From SURF-21 sp964592775 (GTDB taxonomy: Bacteria; Actinomycetota; Geothermincolia; Geothermincolales; RBG-13-55-18): a DNA stretch of 11,976 bases. Below, piece after piece: positions 1 through 5,524 of the stretch. The stretch covers positions 1 to 11,976 of the forward strand of contig CAZQFX010000087.1 in assembly GCA_964592775.1 (NCBI GenBank), written 5' to 3'. The notes under the pieces are model-generated. The model was not told the origin of the DNA, ran no database searches, and saw nothing but the letters and a program-made list of their open reading frames with translations. How positions within the stretch are numbered: position 1 is the stretch's first letter; the number at the start of each line of letters is the position of its first letter. The position numbers and the translations under genes were made by a program.

Positions 1-1
1 G

Positions 2-946
2 ATCGAGGAGGTGCGCCTCGAAGCGCGCCGCGACGTTACGGGCATCGCCTGGCACACGCTGGGCCGCCCGCGCCTCGAACGCTACCTGGGAGAGCTGGAC
101 CTCGTGCACGCGCCGTCACTTGTCTTCCCGCCCTCGCATGCGCCCCTGGTCGCCACCGTGCACGACCTGTGCATCGTTAAGTACCCGGGGGCGTTCCCGA
201 GCAGGTGGAGGACGTTCCACCGCATGGGGCTGAGGCTGATCCTGCGCCATGCCCGCGTCATCATGGCCGACTCGCGCAGCACCCGCGACGACCTGCGCTC
301 GCTCATGGGCGGGAGCGACCCCAGGGTGAGGGTGGTGCCCCTGGGCGTGGACGCGCCCGCTGACCCCGGAGAGGGAGAGGTGGAGCGGATTCTGGAGAAG
401 CACGGCCTCTCCCCCGGCTTCATCCTGTTCGTGGGCACGGTCGAGCCGCGCAAGAACCTGTCGCGGCTGGCGCGGGCTTACGCGGCTTTCAGCGAGGAGG
501 AGAAGGCGAGAGGCGGAGAGCTGGTTTTGGTGGGAGCGGCGGGGTGGATGGGGCGGCGCGAACTCGCACGCATATTGTCTCAGTCGGGAGTTCGATGGCT
601 CGGTTACCTGCCCCAGGCGGAGCTGCAGGCCATTTACCGCGCAGCGAGCATCTTCGTCTATCCGTCCATATACGAGGGGTTCGGCCTGCCGGTGCTGGAG
701 GCGATGTCGCGCGGGCTCGCGGTGGTCACCTCCGACAGTTCCTCCCTGCGAGAGGTGGGCGAAGGGGTGGCGCTGCTGGTGGACCCCAACGACCCCATGG
801 AGCTGAGAAAGGCCATGCGGCGCCTCATCGATGACGAAGGCCTGCGGGCCGAGCTGGGGGAAAGGGGCAGGCAGAGAGCCGCCGAGTATCCATGGAAACG
901 GACGGTCGAGCTGACCCTGGAGGCCTACGGGGACGCCCTGGGGTGA
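2..946 (+). CDS. GT4 (GT-B fold) glycosyltransferase, 5' end cut by window
   Basis: Retaining GT-B glycosyltransferase of the GT4/RfaB type, expected to move a sugar from a nucleotide donor onto a growing surface glycan at the cytoplasmic face. The frame is open to the left edge, so the GTG at base 11 is not a convincing start. About 60 N-terminal residues, including the usual Gly-rich TGIGRY loop, appear to be missing compared with the related gene at 5525-6685. Visible family landmarks, in order, are HAPSLVFP, VATVHDLCIV, ADSRSTRDDL, VRVVPLGVD, FVGTVEPRKNL (donor-domain start) and YPSIYEGFGLPVLEAM, which carries the EX7E pair (Glu codons at 674 and 698). The C-terminus, ending near YGDALG, is normal. 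The gene converges on the minus-strand gene ending at 979, only 32 bases away, and no clear terminator hairpin lies between. The family call is secure; donor and acceptor are not readable. Confidence 0.93.
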   Translation: MEEVRLEARRDVTGIAWHTLGRPRLERYLGELDLVHAPSLVFPPSHAPLVATVHDLCIVKYPGAFPSRWRTFHRMGLRLILRHARVIMADSRSTRDDLRSLMGGSDPRVRVVPLGVDAPADPGEGEVERILEKHGLSPGFILFVGTVEPRKNLSRLARAYAAFSEEEKARGGELVLVGAAGWMGRRELARILSQSGVRWLGYLPQAELQAIYRAASIFVYPSIYEGFGLPVLEAMSRGLAVVTSDSSSLREVGEGVALLVDPNDPMELRKAMRRLIDDEGLRAELGERGRQRAAEYPWKRTVELTLEAYGDALG

Positions 947-978
947 TCGCGCATCGAACTCATGCTGGCAGCGGTCCT

Positions 979-2095
979 CTATCCCACCATCCCCTGCAGC
1001 GATTGCGGTAAAACCCTCTTTCTCTGCGCCGGTCTGACCTCCACGAACAGTTCCCCGTCCCTCGAGAGTTCCCATTCAACCTGCGAGTCCACGTCGAGGG
1101 CGAGCTCGAAGAGACCCTGGGCCATGTCGGCGACCATGAGCCAGGCGGCGGCGTTTTCGATACGCAGGCGCAGCCCCCGCGTCCCCATCCTGATCATGCG
1201 CAGGTTCCCCAGCCCGCGCAGGGCCAGCTGGGCGCGGAACTCCTCCTCGTTCTGCACCTGTTCGATGGAGCAGAAACCGGTCTTGGTGAACCGCCGCTGC
1301 GCCTCGATGACCACGGCGGGTATGGTCTCGCCCAGCTCGCTCTCGAGAGCGTCGAACACGCTGTCCAGCAGATCGGCTCCCACCATTGCCATGCGCCTTC
1401 CCGTCTGCAGGTTCTCGATTACCCCGTCGTCCAACCGCCAGCGGAATCCGGAGAGGGCCACCGGGCTGCCGCAGCCGGCACAGCACTCGAACCCCACGTT
1501 GCCCGGACGGTGCCTGTATGCCCTCAATGCGAGTTTCTCCTTGACGATATCGAGATATTCCGTCCAGCTGGTGGTGAACTCGTAAAGTCCCCTGGTGATC
1601 TCCCTGCAGTTCACAGAGTGCTCCCCGCCGACCGCGGCCGGCGATCACTCCCGTGAGGCATCCGGCGGCCATGGGCACGGAGAAGGGCTTGAGCACGCGT
1701 TGCCTGTAGTAGTCACCCGAGTCTCCCTCGTAGCGCAGGCCTACGAACTGGTACTTGCCGAAGCCCAGCACGTGACAGTATTGGATCACCGCCTTTATCA
1801 GGAAGCCGAAATCTATATCCCTGGAGCGGATCAACTCCTTGAGTTCGTCCGGTATCAGCCTCTCCATGTAAACGGCCGACCCGCGCGCGGTGATGTTCTG
1901 GATCAGCTCTTCGACGGGAAAGCCGACGATGTCGCCCATGTTGGCGAAAAGGGGGTCCAGGTTCTCGCATTCCAGGAAGATCATGCGGGCGGTCTCGTTC
2001 GACCTCTGCACGATGTCCCCGTTGTCGAGCCACGATTGCCCCGCGTTGAAGGACGAGGGCACGCCGCATTGCGGGCAGGCGCTTACGTCAAGCAT
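979..2095 (-). pseudogene. Two-copy CxxCG-domain protein of unknown function, broken by a +1 frameshift
   Basis: I do not recognise this as a named gene. The minus strand encodes an N-terminal part from ATG 2095 in one frame and a C-terminal part (codons from about 1638 to the TAG at 979-981) in the next frame. Dropping one base near 1633-1642 joins them into a 371-residue protein reading GVIA-AAVGGEHSV across the junction. The two halves look alike. Each starts with a Cys pair (CPQCG at residues 7-11, CAGCG at about 205-209), followed by W-L-D-[ND]-G-x-I, an Arg-Met pair, LDxxF, and a hydrophobic stretch ending in a beta-like segment (GLYEFTTSW and ELFVEVRP). The end of the first half faintly recalls small-molecule-binding V4R domains, which is weak evidence. 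Two Cys per half could give one Zn site per protein. A purine-rich GAGAGGA lies about 7 bases before the ATG. If the frameshift is a sequencing error, the gene is intact. Confidence 0.72.
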
Positions 2096-2145
2096 TTTCG
2101 CGTCCTCTCTCTATCGTTGCTTATATTGGTTTCGGAAGGAAGTGC

Positions 2146-2167
2146 CCAGCCCTTAACATTCGGCTGG
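2146..2167. repeat. Inverted repeat CCAGCC-N10-GGCTGG
   Basis: Arms at 2146-2151 and 2162-2167 are perfectly complementary over 6 bp with a 10-base loop. It lies roughly 50-70 bases upstream of the CxxCG gene start, just behind the possible TATAAG box, so it could be a protein-binding dyad or, less likely, an RNA hairpin. No U-tract follows on either strand, so it is not a typical terminator. Confidence 0.4.
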
Positions 2168-2282
2168 TCTCGGGGGGGTTGGGTGGGAGGTAATTGGGAA
2201 TGCAAAAGCCTCCCGTCTGCTTGACCGACGCCAGCCCGGGGAACTACCAGGTCGGTCGCAGCGAGCGCGCATGATGCGGCTT

Positions 2283-2296
2283 TTTCATAAATGAAA
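2283..2296. repeat. AT-rich dyad TTTCAT-AA-ATGAAA
   Basis: A perfect 6-bp inverted repeat with a 2-base centre, in an AT-rich patch of the spacer downstream of ugd. The size and symmetry fit a homodimeric regulator site, but it lies nearly 190 bases before the next minus-strand gene, so its role is unclear. Confidence 0.35.
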
Positions 2297-2312
2297 GATA
2301 GTATGCGCAGCC

Positions 2313-2373
2313 AAGCGAGACCGTTACCTGGAGGCCCCGGGCCGGAATATATTGCGAAGCGAAGACCGTTACC
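2313..2373. repeat. Near-identical 16/17-base direct repeats
   Basis: AAGCGAGACCGTTACC at 2313-2328 recurs as AAGCGAAGACCGTTACC at 2357-2373, differing by one extra A. The copies are about 44 bases apart (roughly four helical turns) and flank a GC-rich GGCCCCGGGCC core. They sit just downstream of the ugd stop. They may be a binding-site pair or a local duplication. Confidence 0.5.
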
Positions 2374-2385
2374 CCTCATCCAGGG

Positions 2386-3669
2386 CTAACGCCCGACGCC
2401 TTCGTAGTTGAAGCCGAGGCGGCGCATGGCCAGGGGCTCTAGGCAGTTTCTGGTGTCCAGTATCACGGGGCTCCTCATGTGCTCAGCGACCTTTCGGAAA
2501 TCCTGCAGCTTGAACTCGTCCCAGTCGGTGAGGATGAGCAGGAGGTCGGCATCCTTGACGGCGTCGAGAGCGCCCTCCGCGTATGCGAGGTCCGGCATCA
2601 CGGCGCGGGCGTTCTCCACGGCCCGGGGGTCGTACGCGCGCACCTCCGCCCCGCCATCCCGCAATAGGCGCAGGATCTCCAGGGCGGGAGAATCCCTCAC
2701 GTCGTCGGTATTGGGCTTGAAGGCCAGGCCCCAGGCAGCGACGCTCTTCCCAGCGAGGCCTCCCAGGCGCTTCTCCACCTTCTTCGCCATGAGCTCCATC
2801 TGCTCGCGGTTGACCTGCATGACGCCCTCCAGGAGGTAGAAATGGTAGCCGGAGCCGCGGGCGATCTCGATGAGGGCCTGGCAGTCCTTGGGGAAGCAGG
2901 AGCCGCCGAAGCCCGGTCCGGAGCGCAGGAACTCGAAGCCGATACGGTGGTCGTACCCCATGCCCATGGCCACTTCCTTGACGTCCGCGTCCACCGCCTC
3001 GCAGATGTTGGCGATGGCGTTGATGAAGGAGATCTTGGTGGCCAGGAAGGCGTTGGAGGCGTACTTGATCATCTCGGCGCTGGCGGGATCGGTGATGAAG
3101 AGGGGGGCCTTCAGGGGCCGGTAGAGCTCGGCCATGATGCCCGCCGCCTTCTGGCTCTCCGTGCCGATGACGATGCGGTCGGGATTCATGAAATCGCGCA
3201 CCGCCGTGCCCTCGCGCAGGAACTCCGGGTTGGAGATGACGTCGAATTCCTCGCCGCCGGCCTTCTCCTTGATGACCCGTTCCACCAGGCGGGTCGAGCC
3301 CACGGGCATGGTGCTCTTGTTGACGATTATCTTGTAGCCCTTGATGGCGGCGGCTATCTCCGAAACGGCCTCCACCACGAAGGACATGTCCGCCTCGCCC
3401 TCGTCACCTTGGGGCGTTCCCACGGTGATGAAGACGATCTCCGCTGCGCCCACCGCCTCATCGGTGTCGGTGGTGAAGCCGAGATTGCGGCCTAGGTTGC
3501 GCGAGAGCAGTTCGGGGAGGCCGATCTCGTATATGGTCACCTTGCCGCGGTTCAGGAGCGCGATCTTTTGCTTCTCCTTGTCCACCCCGACCACGGTATG
3601 GCCCAGGTCGGCCAGACAGGCCCCGGTCACGAGCCCGACGTATCCGGTACCGATCACCGCTATCCTCAT
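2386..3669 (-). CDS. ugd: UDP-glucose 6-dehydrogenase
   Basis: NAD-dependent enzyme that oxidises UDP-glucose to UDP-glucuronate in two steps in the cytosol, supplying acidic, pentose or aminopentose sugar precursors. The 427-residue length is typical. The N-terminal Rossmann domain has GTGYVG at residues 7-12 and VGVD ending at 30, which binds NAD. FITVGTPQGDEG lies at about 80-91, KSTMPVGS at 118-125 and NPEFLREG at 147-154. The central helix IKYASNAF carries Lys202 and Asn206. The catalytic thiol is Cys258 in GPGFGGSCFPKD, followed by Asp262. The C-terminal UDP-binding domain shows WGLAFKPNTDDVRDS. All key residues are present, so it should be active. The ATG at 3669 is preceded by GGTGAT at a suitable distance. 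UDP-mannose/ManNAc dehydrogenase relatives are possible, but the motif wording fits the glucose enzyme best. A palindrome (3745-3756) and a TATATA box (3724-3729) lie upstream. Confidence 0.96.
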   Translation of the reverse strand: MRIAVIGTGYVGLVTGACLADLGHTVVGVDKEKQKIALLNRGKVTIYEIGLPELLSRNLGRNLGFTTDTDEAVGAAEIVFITVGTPQGDEGEADMSFVVEAVSEIAAAIKGYKIIVNKSTMPVGSTRLVERVIKEKAGGEEFDVISNPEFLREGTAVRDFMNPDRIVIGTESQKAAGIMAELYRPLKAPLFITDPASAEMIKYASNAFLATKISFINAIANICEAVDADVKEVAMGMGYDHRIGFEFLRSGPGFGGSCFPKDCQALIEIARGSGYHFYLLEGVMQVNREQMELMAKKVEKRLGGLAGKSVAAWGLAFKPNTDDVRDSPALEILRLLRDGGAEVRAYDPRAVENARAVMPDLAYAEGALDAVKDADLLLILTDWDEFKLQDFRKVAEHMRSPVILDTRNCLEPLAMRRLGFNYEGVGR

Positions 3670-3723
3670 ATGGTATCACCCATCCTTCCCTCCGGGATTT
3701 CTCCTGCAAGGATACAGCCTTCA

Positions 3724-3756
3724 TATATAAGATTTCAAATTGTCGGCTAATTAGCC
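3724..3756 (-). promoter_or_regulatory. Possible ugd promoter with overlapping palindromic operator
   Basis: On the minus strand a TATATA (3724-3729) lies about 55 bases before the ugd ATG. At the distance expected for the -35 element sits the perfect 12-bp palindrome GGCTAATTAGCC (3745-3756). The -35 hexamer itself is poor, as is common for activator-dependent or repressor-covered promoters. Assigning regulation of ugd to this site is inference from position only. Confidence 0.4.
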
Positions 3757-3936
3757 TGTTGCATAAACCTCGTACGAATCCCGCTCTGCCAGAATTGCGG
3801 CAAAGTAGGCATCATGATGGAGGGCGAACCGTCAATAACGGGCCATTTCGGCGAATATGTGGAGAGCGATATGTCTGACGCGGGGTTCGTGCGACAGCCT
3901 CCCTACCCGCACTTCTGGGAGAAGAACCAGGAATAA
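3754..3936 (+). other. Short protein-like fragment with a CxxCG pair; possible 40-residue ORF from ATG 3814
   Basis: After an in-frame TAA at 3748-3750, this frame stays open to a TAA at 3934-3936 and has protein-like composition. It reads CQNCGKVG at 3787-3810, then the 40 residues from ATG 3814 with aromatics and Pro (RQPPYPHFWEKNQE at the end). No ATG, GTG or TTG lies in frame before the Cys pair, and the ATG at 3814 lacks a good ribosome-binding site. The fragment could be the remnant C-terminus of a zinc-ribbon protein, a very small gene, or chance. I cannot assign a function. Confidence 0.25.
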
Positions 3937-4132
3937 GGCTCAAGGTAAGGGGTGGATGAAGGATAAGGTCGGCGCGCAAGGCGGGCATCACCGGGACACG
4001 AGGCTCGCCTGCTGCCCCGGATGGGTATACCCTGGTTATGAACACGCGATACGTCAGTGGCGTCTAAAGCGCGTAAAATCGGATTCGAGCCGGTAGAGCC
4101 AGCGAGCGGCACGGGGGGCTTCCCGCGACCGA

Positions 4133-4138
4133 GAGAGG
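4133..4138 (+). promoter_or_regulatory. Ribosome-binding site that fixes the lipoprotein start
   Basis: GAGAGG ends five bases before TTG 4144. This places translation at the TTG, directly in front of a lipoprotein signal peptide, rather than at an in-frame ATG 87 bases upstream (4057) or at ATG 4192 inside the signal. Confidence 0.65.
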
Positions 4139-4143
4139 TTGTT

Positions 4144-4962
4144 TTGAAGGCGAAGATACGGTTATTTGCTTCGGCCATCCTTTTCCTGTCCATGGCGCCG
4201 TTCGCGGCGGGTTGCGAAAGCTCCGAGGACGCGGCGGCATGGCTCGGGCGCTGCGGCCGGGCGGTGAACGAATACGCGCAGGGGGGAGGTTACCTGCATT
4301 TCCTGCAGGAAAAGGAATTCCGGCTGGGCACGTCCCAGGGCGAGTTCGAGCAGAAGCTGCGCGTGGAGGGCGACATCATCCTCCCCGACCGTGAGGCCTA
4401 CGAGTACAGCGAGACGGTGAGCGGCAGCACACAGCCGGAGCAACGGGAAAACACCTTCTCGTACCTGACCGTCGACGGGGGGAAGACGGCCTACGTCAAG
4501 GGCGAACGCCTTACGGCCGAGTTGGGAGTGCTGGGGTGGGTGCGCTACACCCCACAGCCGGGCCAGAACCGCTATTTCGATTATGCCGCATCGATATCCG
4601 AACTCGTCGGCGTGGCCACGGAACCGGAATGGCTGGGGTACGAAGACCTCGCTGGAGAACGCTGCGCCCACGTGCGTTACAGCGCGAGCGGACAGGAGTT
4701 GATCGGTCTCCGCCTGCAGGAAGACCCTTCTCTCGCCGAACGGTTCCAGGGCATCGACATGGGTGAAGTCCTGGGAGAACTGCTGGTGGACGCGTGGATC
4801 AGGGAGGCGGACGGCCTGCCGCGGCGGGTGGTCATAGAACAGGAGGTTTCCGTGGAAAACGGCGCGAGCGGCGCGACCCGCCTGGTCTTTTCGTTCTCCG
4901 CATACGGCGAGGTCCCGCCGCTGCCCATCGAGGCCCCCGCCTTCTTCACCGAGGCGGTCTGA
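4144..4962 (+). CDS. Predicted lipoprotein, possibly LolA/LppX-like fold
   Basis: Starting at TTG 4144 gives 272 residues. A basic start (KAKIR), a hydrophobic core (LFASAILFLSMAPF) and a lipobox FAAGC, with Cys24 as the lipidated residue, make a classic Sec/SPII signal peptide, so the protein should be anchored on the outer face of the membrane. The mature part has alternating, beta-rich stretches (EQKLRVEGDIILPDREAYEY, TVDGGKTAYVKGERL, RCAHVRYSASG, RRVVIEQEVSVENG). This resembles actinobacterial lipoproteins of the LppX/LprG/LolA type, which shield hydrophobic ligands; the resemblance is one of pattern, not identified homology. It is preceded by a long spacer and followed, after 30 bases, by the -10 of the next operon, so it is probably a separate transcription unit. 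A role in glycolipid or polymer handling would be a guess from context. Confidence 0.8.
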   Translation: MKAKIRLFASAILFLSMAPFAAGCESSEDAAAWLGRCGRAVNEYAQGGGYLHFLQEKEFRLGTSQGEFEQKLRVEGDIILPDREAYEYSETVSGSTQPEQRENTFSYLTVDGGKTAYVKGERLTAELGVLGWVRYTPQPGQNRYFDYAASISELVGVATEPEWLGYEDLAGERCAHVRYSASGQELIGLRLQEDPSLAERFQGIDMGEVLGELLVDAWIREADGLPRRVVIEQEVSVENGASGATRLVFSFSAYGEVPPLPIEAPAFFTEAV

Positions 4963-4971
4963 GCCGACCGT

Positions 4972-4998
4972 TTGCCTGACACGGGAGGCTGGTATAAT
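4972..4998 (+). promoter_or_regulatory. Extended -10 promoter of the glycosyltransferase operon
   Basis: TATAAT at 4993-4998 is a perfect -10 hexamer, preceded by TGG (4990-4992), giving an extended -10. A TTGCCT at 4972-4977 matches the -35 consensus at four of six positions with a short 15-base spacer, which extended -10 promoters tolerate. Transcription should begin near 5005, leaving a leader of about 70 bases before ATG 5077. Confidence 0.75.
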
Positions 4999-5009
4999 AC
5001 GCAGGAAAC

Positions 5010-5045
5010 GCGCCCGCTCCGCCGGAGGTGACGGAGCAAAGGCGT
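5010..5045 (+). promoter_or_regulatory. Hairpin in the operon's 5' leader
   Basis: GCTCCG (5016-5021) pairs with CGGAGC (5032-5037). The stem extends outward through GCGCC (5010-5014) with GGCGT (5041-5045), one pair being a G-U wobble, across a single-base and an AAA bulge. A second CGGAG (5023-5027) could compete for the same CTCC arm, allowing two alternative folds. It begins only a few bases after the predicted transcript start. It matches no riboswitch class I know and could be a stabiliser, a protein-binding element or a regulatory leader. Confidence 0.45.
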
Positions 5046-5076
5046 CCGATGGGAACGGCGAGGTTAAGGAGGAGAG

Positions 5077-5496
5077 ATGCAAGCTGCCGTGAAGCCGATA
5101 TCATATGTCCTGATAATCGTCAGCGTCGGGCTGGCCATCAGCGGCCAGATCTGCCTGCGCCGAGGCATGACCGACGTCAAGGACAAGACGGGCATGGGAG
5201 CCGGAGAGCTTCTAAAAAAACCGGCGACCTTCATCAAGGAGATCGCTACCACCTGGCAGGTGCTCCTGGGGCTGGCCCTCTTCATGACCTCGGCGCTCTT
5301 CTGGTTGATCGTGCTCACCGACGTGCCGCTGGGGGTCGCGTACCCCTTCGTCAGCCTCACCTATATCGTGGTCATGTTCTACGACAAGCTGTTCGAGAAC
5401 CGCGAGGTCCTGGCGCTGAACTGGGTGGGGGTGGCGGCGATAGTGGCGGGGATAATCCTCATCAACTGGGGACAGTGGAACACGGCGAGCCCATGA
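5077..5496 (+). CDS. ArnE-like small membrane protein (SMR/EamA superfamily), possible lipid-linked sugar flippase
   Basis: A 139-residue protein with four predicted membrane helices (about 8-25, 61-80, 86-103 and 115-131) and a long, basic loop between helices 1 and 2. It resembles E. coli ArnE from memory: ISGQICLRRG matches the ArnE helix-1 end SVAGQLCQKQA, and VPLGVAYPFVSL matches VPVGIAYPMLSL, followed by the NWVGVAAIVAGIILI end helix. ArnE/ArnF flip undecaprenyl-phosphate-aminoarabinose across the membrane. The membrane-embedded Glu of multidrug SMR pumps (Glu14 in EmrE) is absent from helix 1, which argues against drug efflux. AAGGAGG (5066-5072) sits just before the ATG. It is the first gene after a strong promoter and heads a run of glycosyltransferases that includes a GT-C enzyme, so flipping a polyprenyl-phosphate sugar is the best guess. 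No separate ArnF-like partner is seen, so it may act as a homodimer. Confidence 0.82.
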   Translation: MQAAVKPISYVLIIVSVGLAISGQICLRRGMTDVKDKTGMGAGELLKKPATFIKEIATTWQVLLGLALFMTSALFWLIVLTDVPLGVAYPFVSLTYIVVMFYDKLFENREVLALNWVGVAAIVAGIILINWGQWNTASP

Positions 5497-5524
5497 TGGA
5501 AGAATGGCGTACGGCGGGCAGGAC

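Larger units (their letters stand above)
2096..2385. other. Non-coding spacer between ugd and the CxxCG gene
   Basis: This 290-base gap lies between two minus-strand genes. Parts of it are more AT-rich than its surroundings. It holds an imperfect repeat pair, two dyads (listed separately) and, on the minus strand, a TATAAG at 2120-2125 that could be a -10 for the CxxCG gene; no matching -35 is visible. The long frame at 2083-2379 on the minus strand has no family-like residues and I do not count it as a gene. No U-tract terminator is evident after the ugd stop. Confidence 0.6.
3670..4143. other. Divergent intergenic region between ugd and the lipoprotein gene
   Basis: This 474-base region separates the divergent ugd and lipoprotein genes. 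Near ugd it holds a TATATA hexamer (minus strand, 3724-3729) and a perfect palindrome at 3745-3756. In the middle is a short protein-like frame (3754-3936, listed separately). The right part (about 3940-4130) shows TATACC and TAAAAT hexamers (TAAAAT at 4074-4079) that could be -10 elements of the lipoprotein gene, but no good -35 goes with them. I see no tRNA, terminator or mobile-element end. Confidence 0.55.

Noticed and set aside
947..978. Shared terminator between the convergent genes
   Set aside because: The 32-base gap has no stable GC hairpin followed by a T-run on either strand.
116..1075. Long minus-strand frame opposite the first GT4 gene
   Set aside because: It is antisense to a clear glycosyltransferase and has the Gln/Arg/His-rich, motif-free composition of GC-rich shadow frames.
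1076..2095. A continuous 339-codon minus-strand frame taken as the full gene
   Set aside because: Only its first ~152 codons are protein-like. The rest is an Arg/Gly-rich shadow of the frame that carries the second CxxCG module.
2083..2379. 98-codon minus-strand frame in the spacer after ugd
   Set aside because: It overlaps the start of the CxxCG gene, lacks a good ribosome-binding site and shows no protein-like motif.
4078..4094. tRNA T-arm-like stem-loop (ATCGG-ATTCGAG-CCGGT)
   Set aside because: The loop is out of register for TTCRA, one pair is a wobble, and no acceptor, D or anticodon arms can be built around it.
4057..4143. Upstream ATG start for the lipoprotein
   Set aside because: It would bury the signal peptide 29 residues inside the protein. 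TTG 4144 has a good ribosome-binding site and gives a normal lipoprotein signal.
5010..5045. Cyclic-di-GMP (GEMM) or other known riboswitch
   Set aside because: The conserved GEMM segments such as GGGCAAACC are missing and the leader is too short; only a generic hairpin call is supported.
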